A model generated the notes under the pieces. The model made no database searches. It saw only the letters and a list, made by a program, of their open reading frames with translations, and was not told the DNA's origin. Shown piece by piece: positions 6,841-16,060 of a stretch of 54,877 nt of DNA. Source of the stretch: Janthinobacterium sp. ROICE36 (GTDB lineage Bacteria; Pseudomonadota; Gammaproteobacteria; Burkholderiales; Burkholderiaceae_D); NCBI RefSeq assembly GCF_002869965.1, contig NZ_PEBS01000039.1, forward strand, positions 1 to 54,877. Direction: 5' to 3'. Within the stretch, counting starts at the first letter, position 1. Each line of letters starts with the position of its first letter. The translations under genes were made by a program, and so were the position numbers.

Positions 6841-8211
6841 ATGGCAACTTCTCCCGCTTCCAATCTGTCGATCCGCGAGCGCCTCGGCAATGGCAAGATC
6901 GCCACCCTGACGCCGCAGCGCGCGCCGTCCATCGACAACCGCAGCTACCGCGAACTGAAACAGCGCATCCACGCGCTGCTGCTCGAGCGCGTCGACCTGG
7001 AAAGCATGCAGCGGCTGACGCAGGAACAGATCCGCGATGAGTTGCGCAGCCTGGTCGAACGCCTGCTCGACGAAGAAGCCGTGGTCATCAACGATGCCGA
7101 GCGCAAGAACCTGACGCGCGACATCCGCAACGAGATGCTCGGTTTTGGCCCGCTGGAAACCTTGTTGTCGGACCCGACCGTGTCGGATATTCTCGTCAAT
7201 GGCCACAAGCAAGTGTATGTCGAGCGGCGCGGCAAGCTGGAATTGACCGATGTCGTGTTCAATGACGATGCCCATCTGATGAAGATCATCGACAAGATCG
7301 TCTCGCGCGTGGGTCGCCGCATCGACGAATCGAGCCCCATGGTCGATGCGCGCCTGCCCGATGGGTCGCGCGTCAACGCCATCATCCCGCCGCTGGCCAT
7401 CGACGGACCCGTGATGTCGATCCGGCGGTTTTCCGTCGATCCCCTGCGCCTGGCCGACCTGGTCGCCTATACCAGCATGACGGCCGAAATGGCCGAGGTG
7501 CTGCAGGGCCTGGGCAAGGCGAAGATGAATATCCTCATTTCCGGCGGCACGGGCAGCGGCAAGACCACCATGCTGAACGTGATTTCCGGCTTCATCGGTC
7601 ACACCGAACGCATCGTCACGGTGGAAGACGCGGCCGAGCTGCAATTGCAGCAGCCGCACGTGGTGCGCCTGGAAACGCGCCCGCCGAATATCGAAGGCAA
7701 GGGGGAAGTGTCGCAGCGCGCGCTGGTGCGCAATGCCCTGCGGATGCGTCCCGACCGCATCATCCTTGGCGAGGTGCGCGGCGCCGAAGCGCTCGACATG
7801 CTCGGTGCAATGAACACGGGCCATGAAGGCTCGATGGCCACCATCCACGCCAACACCCCGCGCGACGCCATTACGCGCCTGGAAAACATGATTAGCATGG
7901 CGGCCGCCAACCTGCCCAGCAAGGCCATCCGTCAGCAGATCAGCTCGGCCATATCGGTGGTGGTGCAAGTGTCGCGCTTGATCGACGGCAAGCGCAAGGT
8001 CACGTCGATCCAGGAAATCACGGGCATGGAGGGCGATGTCATCACGATGCAGGAAATCTTCAGCTTCAAGCAGACGGGGGTGGGGGAGAGCGGGGCGGTC
8101 GTCGGGTATTTCTCGGCCAGCGGCATCCGTCCCCATTTCCTGGAACGCCTGAAGAGTTTTGGTATCGGCATTTCCAGCGCGGTCTTCGAGCCGACCGGCC
8201 CCGGGCGCTGA
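6841..8211 (+). CDS. tadA: secretion ATPase TadA/CpaF
   Basis: This 456-residue cytoplasmic hexameric ATPase powers Flp pilus assembly. The Walker A motif is GGTGSGKTT (235-243). The family Asp box appears as VTVEDAAELQ, the Walker B region as ALRMRPDRIILGEVRG, and the His box as GSMATIHANTP. The N-terminal half carries the CpaF-type region (LGFGPLETLLSDPTVSDILVN). All the motifs needed for activity look intact. The stop is 6 nt from the tadB start, so the two are closely coupled. Confidence 0.93.
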   Translation: MATSPASNLSIRERLGNGKIATLTPQRAPSIDNRSYRELKQRIHALLLERVDLESMQRLTQEQIRDELRSLVERLLDEEAVVINDAERKNLTRDIRNEMLGFGPLETLLSDPTVSDILVNGHKQVYVERRGKLELTDVVFNDDAHLMKIIDKIVSRVGRRIDESSPMVDARLPDGSRVNAIIPPLAIDGPVMSIRRFSVDPLRLADLVAYTSMTAEMAEVLQGLGKAKMNILISGGTGSGKTTMLNVISGFIGHTERIVTVEDAAELQLQQPHVVRLETRPPNIEGKGEVSQRALVRNALRMRPDRIILGEVRGAEALDMLGAMNTGHEGSMATIHANTPRDAITRLENMISMAAANLPSKAIRQQISSAISVVVQVSRLIDGKRKVTSIQEITGMEGDVITMQEIFSFKQTGVGESGAVVGYFSASGIRPHFLERLKSFGIGISSAVFEPTGPGR

Positions 8212-8217
8212 CGCGGT

Positions 8218-9192
8218 ATGGCTTATCTCTCGTATCTGGTGTATCTGTTGATCTTCCTGGCGGTCATGCTGCTGGTCGGCGCCGTTTACTTCAACCTGCA
8301 GTCGCGCGGCGCAGGTGCCGGGCGTGTGGCGCGCCGCTTGCGCGCGATGAATACGGCCAGCGACGACGCGCAGAAAACCGTGTCGATCACCAAGAACCGG
8401 CAGCTCAGCTCGCATGCGGGCGTACAGGGCTTGCTGGAGGCACTGCCCGGCGTGCCATGGCTGGACCGCTTGCTGCTGCAGTCGGGTAAAAACTGGAATG
8501 TGGGCAAGCTGCTCGGCTATTGCTTGCTGGGCTGGCTGCTGGGGCTGCTGCTGGGCGGTCTCAGCCCCTTGTCCTGGTATTTGCGTCTGCTGTTGAGTCT
8601 TGCCTGCGCTGCGCTGCCCTTCTTTCTCGTGGCCCGTGCCAAGGCCAGCCGGCTGGTGCGCATCGAGCAGCAGTTGCCCGAGACGCTGGACATGATGAGC
8701 CGCGCCATGCGCGCCGGCCACGCCTTTCCCACGGCCCTGAAAATGGTCGGCGACGAGATGACGGGCCCCCTGGCCGATGAATTCCGCACCGTGTTTGATG
8801 AAGTCAATTTTGGCGTGGCGATGTCCGATGCCCTGTCGGGCCTGGCAGCGCGCGTGCCCAGCACGGACCTGCGCTATTTCGTCATTGCCGTGCTAATCCA
8901 GCGTGAAACGGGCGGCAATCTGACGGAGTTGCTAAACAGTATCAGCGCCATCATCCGCGACCGTCTTAAATTGATGGGTCAGGTGCGCGTGCTGTCGGCC
9001 GAGGGGCGCATGTCGGCCTGGGTGCTCGGTTCGCTGCCCTTTGGCGCCGCGCTGATGATGCAGGTGACAAACCCCGAGTTCCTCTCCGTGTTGTATACGG
9101 ACAGCGGCGGCCGCAAGATGGTGGCGATGGCCTTGGGCATGCTGGTGATTGGCATCTTTTTCATCCGCAAGATTGTCCGGATTCGCGTGTGA
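8218..9192 (+). CDS. tadB: Tad inner-membrane platform protein TadB
   Basis: This 324-residue integral membrane protein is of the GspF/T2SSF type. It has a hydrophobic N-terminal helix (4-28), two central hydrophobic helices (about 100-140), a cytoplasmic T2SSF domain (about 155-270, with the RAMRAGHAFPTALKMVGDEM segment and a QRETGGNLTELLN motif) and a C-terminal membrane pair. It is thought to form the assembly platform with TadC, above the TadA ATPase. It starts 6 nt after tadA ends. Confidence 0.9.
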   Translation: MAYLSYLVYLLIFLAVMLLVGAVYFNLQSRGAGAGRVARRLRAMNTASDDAQKTVSITKNRQLSSHAGVQGLLEALPGVPWLDRLLLQSGKNWNVGKLLGYCLLGWLLGLLLGGLSPLSWYLRLLLSLACAALPFFLVARAKASRLVRIEQQLPETLDMMSRAMRAGHAFPTALKMVGDEMTGPLADEFRTVFDEVNFGVAMSDALSGLAARVPSTDLRYFVIAVLIQRETGGNLTELLNSISAIIRDRLKLMGQVRVLSAEGRMSAWVLGSLPFGAALMMQVTNPEFLSVLYTDSGGRKMVAMALGMLVIGIFFIRKIVRIRV

Positions 9193-9233
9193 GGCCATGA
9201 AATGATGCAATTGACTATACAGAGGGTGGCACG

Positions 9234-10166
9234 ATGAGCGGCTTGCAGATTGGACTGTTGGTGGTGCTGTTCCTGATCGTGTTCGGCATCGTCCTGGTGC
9301 TGGCGCGCTTGTTTGCGGGCAACGCGGTGCAAGTGCGGCTCGATACCCTGGACGTCCAGAAAATAGATACCGGCAAGGTTGGCCGGATGAACCAGCGCTG
9401 GCTGGGCCACCTGATCAGCCTGACACGTCCGCTGGCCAAGTTATCCTTGCCTGAAGAGGGCTGGGAAGTATCGCCCATCCGCATCCGCTTCATTAATGCC
9501 GGCTGGCGCAAGAGCACCGCGCCGGCGCTGTTTTACGCGGCCAAGACGGGGCTGGCACTGCTGTTTCCCTTGCTGGCCTATCTGCTGCTGCGGCACGGCG
9601 AGCACAACCTGTTCCTGTGGCTGGTGCTGGCCGCGGCCCTCGGCTATTACCTGCCCGACTTCTGGCTCAAGCATTGCCTGAAAGAGCGGCAGCGCGAAAT
9701 CTTCGAAACCTTTCCCGATGCGCTGGACTTGATGACCGTCTGCGTCGAAGCGGGTCTGGCCATGGATGCGGCGCTGGCGCGCGTAGCGCAGGAAATCGGC
9801 ATGAAAAGTGAAATCTTGGCGGAAGAATTGCAATTGGTGACCCTGGAACTGCGCGCCGGCAGCGCCAAGGACAAGGCCTTGCGCAACCTGGCCCTGCGCA
9901 CGGGCGTGGAAGATGTCGATGCGTTGGTGACCCTGCTGATACAGGCGGAGCGTTTCGGCACCAGCATCGCCGCTTCCTTGCGCGTGCAGTCGGACGAGCT
10001 ACGCACCAAACGGCGCCAGCGTGCCGAGGAAACGGCGGCGAAGATTGCGCTCAAGCTGCTGTTTCCCCTGATTTTCTTCATTTTTCCGTCCTTGCTGGTA
10101 GTGCTCATGGGGCCTGCCCTGCTGCAGATCCGCCGCGCCCTGCTGCCGGCGATGGGAGGGGTATGA
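9234..10166 (+). CDS. tadC: Tad inner-membrane platform protein TadC
   Basis: This 310-residue paralogue of TadB has an N-terminal transmembrane helix (4-24), two hydrophobic segments near 95-135 and a T2SSF domain at about 155-280. The domain contains FPDALDLMTVCVEAGLAMD and the ERFGTSIAASLRVQ motif. A final hydrophobic helix (FPLIFFIFPSLLVVL) closes it. AGAGGGTGG precedes the ATG. The gene overlaps tadD by 4 nt (ATGA), which indicates translational coupling. Confidence 0.9.
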   Translation: MSGLQIGLLVVLFLIVFGIVLVLARLFAGNAVQVRLDTLDVQKIDTGKVGRMNQRWLGHLISLTRPLAKLSLPEEGWEVSPIRIRFINAGWRKSTAPALFYAAKTGLALLFPLLAYLLLRHGEHNLFLWLVLAAALGYYLPDFWLKHCLKERQREIFETFPDALDLMTVCVEAGLAMDAALARVAQEIGMKSEILAEELQLVTLELRAGSAKDKALRNLALRTGVEDVDALVTLLIQAERFGTSIAASLRVQSDELRTKRRQRAEETAAKIALKLLFPLIFFIFPSLLVVLMGPALLQIRRALLPAMGGV

Positions 10167-10975
10167 CGCTGCGCTGGTTCAGGTTGCCTGTCTGGTGGCT
10201 GCTGGCGTGCCTGCTGCAGGGCTGTACGGCCACGCACGTTACGCCGCAGTGGCAGGTACAGGGCGTCCAGCGCATCAGCCATTCCGCAGGCCAGAATGCC
10301 TCCACGTATTTTGAATTGGGCAAGTTTTACCAAGCACGGGGCCAGCTTGTGCTTGCCGCCGAAGCCTTTGCCGCCTCGATCGCCCTTGATCCGCAGCAAC
10401 TGGCGGCGCGCAATGCGCTGGCCGTGCTCGACGCGCGCCAGGGCCGGCTGGAACAGGCTGTCACGGCGCTGCTGGTGCTGGTACGCGACTTTCCCGAGGC
10501 TGCCCAGCCCCTGAATAATCTCGGCTATGTGTATTACCTGCAAGGGGAGCTGGCGCAAGCGTCCGGCATGCTCGAGCAGGCCATGGCGTGCGATGGCGGC
10601 ACGGCACTGGCGCGCAATAACTTGCAACTGGTACAGGCGGCGCAGCTGGCGTTGGTGCCGGCCGCGCCAGCCGTGGCCGTCGCACCGGAGGCGCTGGCCG
10701 AGATCGAAATCATCAATGGCAATGGCATACGCGGCATGGCGGCGCAGGTGCGCTTGCGCGTGCAGGCGCGGGGCATGGCGGTCAGCCGGCTGCGCAACCA
10801 GCCCGGTTTTCGCCAGGAACGCAGCCAGATCCAGTACGCGCCCGGCCACGCACGCCAGGCCGGCGCCTTGCGTCTAGCCCTGGCGCAGCGGGGGGAGGCG
10901 ATGCAACTGGTGGCCGTCGCCAGCCAGGGGCGCGGCGCCGGCATCCGCCTGATTCTGGGACGCGACCAGGCCTGA
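10163..10975 (+). CDS. tadD: TadD-like TPR lipoprotein with LytR_C domain
   Basis: This 270-residue protein has a lipoprotein signal with Cys21 in LLQGC. Two to three tetratricopeptide repeats follow (about 48-150; for example YFELGKFYQARGQL and LNNLGYVYYLQGEL). A C-terminal LytR_C-type domain (about 176-262) opens with IEIINGNGIRGMA, a motif also seen in other TadD-type proteins. TadD proteins are needed for secretin stability or Flp assembly in other species. It overlaps tadC by 4 nt. The combination of TPR and LytR_C suggests it links the pilus machinery to the cell wall, which is inference. Confidence 0.82.
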   Translation: MTLRWFRLPVWWLLACLLQGCTATHVTPQWQVQGVQRISHSAGQNASTYFELGKFYQARGQLVLAAEAFAASIALDPQQLAARNALAVLDARQGRLEQAVTALLVLVRDFPEAAQPLNNLGYVYYLQGELAQASGMLEQAMACDGGTALARNNLQLVQAAQLALVPAAPAVAVAPEALAEIEIINGNGIRGMAAQVRLRVQARGMAVSRLRNQPGFRQERSQIQYAPGHARQAGALRLALAQRGEAMQLVAVASQGRGAGIRLILGRDQA

Positions 10976-11025
10976 ACGAGATAGCAGTAACACATGATCA
11001 GCAGCAAAATAACAGGGAGAAGTGC

Positions 11026-13248
11026 ATGTCTGGATTGATGAGTAGCGGTGTGTCGGCGCGCTGGGCGCTGTGTCTGGCTGCCGGCACGGCAGTGACGTTG
11101 CTGGCTGGCTGTGGTGGGGGCGGTTCCGGCAGCAGCGATTGCAGCACCTTGGACCCGAGCCGCAATCCGAACCTGCCCGGCTGCGTGGTGCCACCCGTGA
11201 CGCCAGTCGTTCCGGTGCCGGCGACCCTGGCGCTGAGCCTGAAAGACGGGGCCGGCAAGACGACCACTTCGGTCAGCCCGGGCAACAGCGCCACCGTGCA
11301 AGCCGTCGTGAAAGATGGCAAGGGTGCGGTGCTGTCGGGTGTCTTGCTGAGCTTGAACAGCAGCGACAAGAGCGCCAGCTTCACCCCGGGTGCGGCCAGC
11401 GCCCTGACGGACGCGAACGGCGTGGCCAGCATCGTCATCGCAGCCGGCAGCCAGAGCGGCGCTTTTGCGCTGACGGCCAGCGCCACGGTGAATGGCAGCG
11501 TGTTGACATCGGGTATCAATTACACGGTGGTCTACCCGACCCTGACCCTGGGCGGCGTGGGCGTCGTGCCGGCAACCCTGTCGGCGGGCGGCACGGCTGG
11601 CCTGAGCGTGACGGTGATGAATGGCGCGGCCGTGTATGCGCCGGTACAGTCTGTCGTCTTCAGCTCGCCTTGCGCTACGGCCGGCAAGGCGGCCATCAGC
11701 AGTCCCGTGAATACGGTCAATGGCGTGGCCAGCACCTCGTACATCGACAAGGGCTGCGGCGCGCCCGACGTGATCACGGCCAGCAGCGTCTTCAATGCCA
11801 CCACCTTGAGCCAGACAGGCACCCTGACAGTGCAGACGGCCAGTGCCGGCCAGATCGGCTTTGTCTCGGCACTGCCGCAAAACATCGCCCTGAAAGGCAC
11901 GGGCGGGGCGGGCCGGCAAGAGTCGTCCATCGTCACCTTCAAGGTGCTCGACAGGAACGGCAATCCCGTCAGCGGCAAAACGGTCAGTTTTTCGCTCAAT
12001 ACCACGGCAGGCGGCCTGAGCCTCAATCCGGCGCAATCGACCAGCGGCGCCGACGGCAGCGTCAGCACCACGGTTGCTTCCGGCACCGTGAACACGCCGA
12101 TTCGTGTCACGGCCACCCTGCAAGGCACCAGCCTGTCGACGGTGTCGGACCAGCTGGTGGTGTCCACTGGCGTGCCCGAGCAGGACAGCTTTACCCTGAG
12201 CACGTCCATGTTCAATACGGAAGGCGCCGAATATGCCGGCTGCACCGCGCCAACGGGCGCCACCATCACGGCGCGCCTGGGTGACCATTTCCACAATCCC
12301 GTACCCGACGGCACGGCCGTCAGCTTCACGGCCGAAGGCGGCACCGTCGATGCATCCTGTCTGACGGGCCTGGTCAACACCACCTTGACGGACGGTACGG
12401 TGATCACGCAGAAGGGCATACCGGGTTCCTGCAGCGTGCGTTTCTGCCCCGGCAATCCCCGTCCGCTTGACGCCCGCGTGACCATCCTGGCGTACGCCCT
12501 GGGCGAGGAAAGCTTTGCCGATACGAATGGCAACAATCTGTTCGAGAACGGCGAGACCTATGTCGACCTGGGCGAGCCGTTCCGCAATGACCGTGCCATT
12601 GTTGGCCGCAATGCCAATTTCAAGGATGACGCCTACAGCACGGGCAATGCCATGCGCGCCGATGGCGAACCGTATATCGATTCGAATGGCAGCGGCAGCT
12701 GGGATGCCGTGGGCGACAAGCAGTACAACGGCGTGCTGCGTTCGGCCTCCAGCGTCAATGCCACGGCCGCCAACACCGTGCATATACGCCAGGCGCTGGT
12801 GCAGGTGCTGTCCGGCAGCACGGCGCGTTTCACGCCCTTGGGCGCTGCCACCATCGATCTGGACAAGTGCGTCGATGGCACTGTGTTCGAGAACAAGGTT
12901 CACACCTTCCCGCTCGCCATCCGCGACAGCAATGACACCGTGTTTGCCATGAATCGTGCCGCCGTCACGGGGCAGGCGCTGGACTTGCCCGGCAATCCGT
13001 TGCCGGCGGGAACGACGATCAGCTTCTCGGCAAGCAATGGCAGCATCGTCAGCGGCACCAGCTTTGTCGTACCCAGCATCGACAGCGCCAGTTCCGCGAA
13101 CTGGATCTATCCGGTGCAGATGATCAGCGACGTGACCCAGATCGGCACCGCGTGTCAGCCGAACAACGTGCGCAACGGCCTGTTGACAGTGACGGTACGC
13201 ACGCCGAATGGCATCTTGACATCGATGTCGTATGGCGTCAGCGACTGA
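11026..13248 (+). CDS. large Ig-like (Big_1) repeat lipoprotein, end of the tad run
   Basis: This 740-residue surface protein has a lipobox LLAGC (Cys29), then a Gly/Ser linker and a Pro-rich segment. At least three Ig-like bacterial domains follow (about 65-160, 160-270 and 285-385), each with patterns such as TDANGVASIVI or GADGSVSTTV that mark Big_1/invasin-type folds. The later half has Asp/Asn-rich loops (DTNGNNLFENGE and DSNGSGSWDAVGD, near 505 and 550) that resemble calcium-binding loops. AGGGAGA at 11014-11020 fixes the start at 11026. It follows tadD by 50 nt on the same strand and ends at a terminator, so it may be the adhesive or anchoring component of this pilus locus; that is inference. 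Confidence 0.75.
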   Translation: MSGLMSSGVSARWALCLAAGTAVTLLAGCGGGGSGSSDCSTLDPSRNPNLPGCVVPPVTPVVPVPATLALSLKDGAGKTTTSVSPGNSATVQAVVKDGKGAVLSGVLLSLNSSDKSASFTPGAASALTDANGVASIVIAAGSQSGAFALTASATVNGSVLTSGINYTVVYPTLTLGGVGVVPATLSAGGTAGLSVTVMNGAAVYAPVQSVVFSSPCATAGKAAISSPVNTVNGVASTSYIDKGCGAPDVITASSVFNATTLSQTGTLTVQTASAGQIGFVSALPQNIALKGTGGAGRQESSIVTFKVLDRNGNPVSGKTVSFSLNTTAGGLSLNPAQSTSGADGSVSTTVASGTVNTPIRVTATLQGTSLSTVSDQLVVSTGVPEQDSFTLSTSMFNTEGAEYAGCTAPTGATITARLGDHFHNPVPDGTAVSFTAEGGTVDASCLTGLVNTTLTDGTVITQKGIPGSCSVRFCPGNPRPLDARVTILAYALGEESFADTNGNNLFENGETYVDLGEPFRNDRAIVGRNANFKDDAYSTGNAMRADGEPYIDSNGSGSWDAVGDKQYNGVLRSASSVNATAANTVHIRQALVQVLSGSTARFTPLGAATIDLDKCVDGTVFENKVHTFPLAIRDSNDTVFAMNRAAVTGQALDLPGNPLPAGTTISFSASNGSIVSGTSFVVPSIDSASSANWIYPVQMISDVTQIGTACQPNNVRNGLLTVTVRTPNGILTSMSYGVSD

Positions 13249-13268
13249 TCGCCATACCTGCGGGCAAT

Positions 13269-13304
13269 AAAAAAGCTGCCAGAGTTTCCTCCGGCAGCTT
13301 TTTT
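13269..13304. terminator. bidirectional intrinsic terminator
   Basis: GCTGCC (13275-13280) pairs with GGCAGC (13293-13298), flanked by A-run and T-run. It separates the tad run from convergent suhB and should work in both directions. Confidence 0.85.
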
Positions 13305-13326
13305 CACATCAGAGCGCGCCTGGCGC

Positions 13327-14118
13327 TCAGGCGAATGGCGTCAGCAGGGTGATCATCTGGCCAAAGATCTTCGGGCTGGCGGCGATGACGTCGCCCTTGT
13401 AGAGGTAGTCCGACTCGCCGGAAAATTCACCGACGATGCCGCCCGATTCCGTGATCATCAGGGCGCCGGCGGCGATATCCCAAGGCTTCAAGCCTTTTTC
13501 GTAGAAGCCGTCCAGGCGGCCGCAAGCGACGTAGGCCAGGTCCAGCGCGGCCGAGCCGGCGCAACGCACGCCCTGGCTGCGTTCACCCATGATCGCGTAC
13601 ATCTTCAGGTATTCATCCAGCGCGCGGGCGCTGCCGGCCACGTAGCCGGTGCCCAGCAGGGCGTTCGAGATGCGGTCGAGCTTGGTGACGCGGATACGTT
13701 TTTCGTTCAGGTAGGCGCCGGCGCCCTTGGTGGCCGTGAACAGGTCGTTGCGTACCGGATCGTAGATGACGGCTTGCGTGACGACGCCGCGATGCGCGAG
13801 GGCGATCGAGATGCAGTATTGCGGGAAGCCGTGGATAAAGTTGGTGGTGCCATCGATCGGGTCGATGATCCACTGATATTCATTCTCGTCGTGCGAGTTG
13901 GCGGAAGCTCCCGATTCCTCAGCCAGGAACGCGTGGTCCGGGTAGGCTTTGGACAGCACTTCAATGATGGCTTGTTCGGCCGCCTGGTCGACGTCGGTGA
14001 CGAAATCGTTATGTTGTTTTTCCGTGACGACGACGCGGTCGAGGTCAAAAGAGGCGCGATTGATGACGGCGGCGCCGCGGCGGGCGGCTTTGATCGCCGT
14101 GTTGAGCATTGGGTGCAT
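13327..14118 (-). CDS. suhB: inositol-1-monophosphatase family protein SuhB
   Basis: This 263-residue Mg-dependent phosphatase has the metal-binding signatures Glu67-Glu68 (AEES) and DPIDGTTNF (86-94), and the C-terminal WDIAAG motif. In E. coli SuhB also acts with the NusA/NusG/NusE antitermination complex on rRNA operons. The start at 14118 (MHPMLNTAIKAARRGA) is preferred over an upstream in-frame codon at 14139, because GGAAG lies 5 nt before it and this is the conserved SuhB N-terminus. It is divergent from trmJ and convergent with the tad operon. Confidence 0.92.
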   Translation of the reverse strand: MHPMLNTAIKAARRGAAVINRASFDLDRVVVTEKQHNDFVTDVDQAAEQAIIEVLSKAYPDHAFLAEESGASANSHDENEYQWIIDPIDGTTNFIHGFPQYCISIALAHRGVVTQAVIYDPVRNDLFTATKGAGAYLNEKRIRVTKLDRISNALLGTGYVAGSARALDEYLKMYAIMGERSQGVRCAGSAALDLAYVACGRLDGFYEKGLKPWDIAAGALMITESGGIVGEFSGESDYLYKGDVIAASPKIFGQMITLLTPFA

Positions 14119-14304
14119 GTGAGCTTCCGTTAAAAGCACGCGACCGCCCAGCGTCGCCTTGCGGCGCCGGTACGATAGAGTGCAAGAATGAATTAAAGAG
14201 CGGAGCGGTGCCGAAGTGGTTAAAATCCCGGCCTGGCGTCAGCGTTTTGTGACTCCGTTCCCCGAAATTTCCTGTATCGATACCGCGCAATAGCGCTATT
14301 TTAA

Positions 14305-15069
14305 ATGAATCTGCCCGAAATCAACACGTCTCTTTTCAAACGCCTGCGATTTATTCTTGTCGAAACTAGTCGTCCTGGCAACATTGGCGGCGTCGCGCGG
14401 GCCATGAAAACGATGGGTTTTTCCGATCTGGTGCTGGTCAATCCGCGTTTTCCCGATGCCTTGACGGATGCGGAAGCGGTGGCCTTCGCCAGCGGCGCGC
14501 AGGATATTCTGTCTGGCGCGCGCATCGTCGGCTCGATCGCCGAAGCGCTCGAAGGCTGCAATTACGCGGCCGCCGTGTCGGCCCGCTTGCGCGAATTCTC
14601 GCCGCCCGTGACCTCCCCGCGCGCAATCGCGGCCCAGCTGGCCGCCAGTGCAGACCTGCACGCGGCCGTCATCTTCGGCAACGAGCGCTTCGGCTTGCCC
14701 AACGAGATCGTCGAGCAGTGCAATGTGCTGATCAACATTCCCGCCAATCCCGCGTATTCCTCGCTGAACCTGTCGCAGGCGGCGCAGGTCGTCGCTTATG
14801 AGTGCCGCGTCGCGGCCCTCGGCGATGGGCAGCTCGCCAGTCCCGTCGGTTTCCACGGCGACGCGGCCAGCCTGGCGCAGGTCGACGGCATGTACGATCA
14901 CTTGCAGCAGGCGCTGGTGGCCATCGATTTCCTCGACGCCGACAACCCGAAAAAGCTCATGCCCCGTCTGAAACGCCTGTTTTCGCGCACGGGGCTGGAA
15001 ACGGAAGAAGTCAACATCCTGCGCGGCTTCGCCCGCCATATCCTGGCGATGGCGAAAAAAGGCCCATGA
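14305..15069 (+). CDS. trmJ: tRNA (cytidine/uridine-2'-O-)-methyltransferase TrmJ
   Basis: This 254-residue SPOUT-class enzyme is predicted to methylate the ribose at position 32 of tRNAs. Family motifs are visible: VETSRPGNIGGVARAMKTMG near the start, VIFGNERFGL in the middle, and the knot segment NPAYSSLNLSQAAQVVAYE. The C-terminal helical extension of TrmJ (as opposed to TrmL) is present. The suhB-trmJ divergent arrangement is common in beta- and gammaproteobacteria. Its stop overlaps the start of the following LysR gene. Confidence 0.92.
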   Translation: MNLPEINTSLFKRLRFILVETSRPGNIGGVARAMKTMGFSDLVLVNPRFPDALTDAEAVAFASGAQDILSGARIVGSIAEALEGCNYAAAVSARLREFSPPVTSPRAIAAQLAASADLHAAVIFGNERFGLPNEIVEQCNVLINIPANPAYSSLNLSQAAQVVAYECRVAALGDGQLASPVGFHGDAASLAQVDGMYDHLQQALVAIDFLDADNPKKLMPRLKRLFSRTGLETEEVNILRGFARHILAMAKKGP

Positions 15070-15968
15070 TAGAAACCCGGCTGCTGCGCCAGTTCATCGC
15101 CGTCGCCGAGGAACTCAATTTCCGGCGTGCGGCCGAACGGCTGCACATGGCGCAACCGCCCTTGTCGCAGGCGATTCTGCGCCTGGAAGCATCGCTGGGC
15201 TATCCCGTATTCGAGCGCAGCAACCGCAAGGTCAGCCTGACCCCGGCCGGCAGCACTTTTCTGGCCACGGCGCGCCAAGTGCTGGCCAACCTGGAAGAGG
15301 GCGTGGCGGCCACGCGCCGCGTGGCGCAGGGCATCGAGGGGCATTTGCGGCTGAGTTTTATCCACATCACGCCATACGCCCACGTATTGCGCGCCTTGCG
15401 CACATTCCGCGCCGCCTCGCCGGCCGTGCAATTCACCTTGCGCGAGGCGTCGACGCAGCAGCAAGTCGAGTGGCTGGAAAAAGGCGAGGTGGATATTGCC
15501 CTGCTGCGCGCGCCGGGACGCAGCACGCCGGGCTTGCGCTTCGAGCGCCTGTCGGGCGAAGACATCCTGGTGGCGCTGCCATCCGATCACCGCTGCGCGG
15601 GCCAGGCGCGGGTGGACCTGGCGGACCTGGCCGATGATGATGTCGTCGCTTCACCGCGCGCGCTGGGCCAGGGTTTTCATGACCAACTGGCCAGCCTGTG
15701 CCTGCACGCGGGCTTCGTGCCGCGCGTGGTGCAGCAGGCGCGCCGATTGCAAACGGTGCTGGGCCTGGTGGCGGCCGGTTTCGGCGTGGCCCTGCTGCCG
15801 GCCGGTCTGGCCGCGTCCATGCCCGCCGGTGTCGTCATGCTCCCGCTGCAAAGTGATGCGCCCGAGCCGCTGCGCCAGCTCGACCTGTACATGGCCTGGG
15901 ACCCGCAGCGCGATTCTCCCGTGCGCGAGCGGCTGCTGGCGCAGCTGCGGCTGTCGGCGCTTCAATGA
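15066..15968 (+). CDS. LysR-family transcriptional regulator
   Basis: This 300-residue regulator has an N-terminal winged helix-turn-helix (about 2-60, LNFRRAAERLHMAQPPLSQ) and a periplasmic-binding-like effector domain (about 90-295, LRLSFIHITPYAHVLRALR onward). The ATG overlaps the trmJ stop (ATGA), so it is translationally coupled to trmJ although their functions look unrelated. It stands just before an MFS exporter on the same strand, with a strong palindrome between them, so control of that exporter and of itself is likely. The ligand is unknown. Confidence 0.9.
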   Translation: MIETRLLRQFIAVAEELNFRRAAERLHMAQPPLSQAILRLEASLGYPVFERSNRKVSLTPAGSTFLATARQVLANLEEGVAATRRVAQGIEGHLRLSFIHITPYAHVLRALRTFRAASPAVQFTLREASTQQQVEWLEKGEVDIALLRAPGRSTPGLRFERLSGEDILVALPSDHRCAGQARVDLADLADDDVVASPRALGQGFHDQLASLCLHAGFVPRVVQQARRLQTVLGLVAAGFGVALLPAGLAASMPAGVVMLPLQSDAPEPLRQLDLYMAWDPQRDSPVRERLLAQLRLSALQ

Positions 15969-15993
15969 GACGTTTAGTATCTCATTCCAAGAT
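15964..15993. promoter_or_regulatory. overlapping palindromes, likely LysR operator
   Basis: AATGAGA-N9-TCTCATT (15964-15986) overlaps ATC-N9-GAT (15979-15993). Both follow the interrupted dyad style of LysR-type binding sites (T-N11-A core). They start over the stop codon of the LysR gene and sit 70-100 bp before the MFS gene, a normal activator position. Confidence 0.55.
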
Positions 15994-16060
15994 AAATAAG
16001 ATATTTTACAGATGACGGCCCAGGGGCCAGCATGGCGTTTTTGCCTGTCCTGGAGACGTC

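Noticed and set aside
14203..14240. tRNA-like string (GCCGAAGTGGTTAAAA) between suhB and trmJ
   Set aside because: Only a D-arm-like stretch is present; no anticodon arm, T-arm or CCA end can be folded from the following bases.
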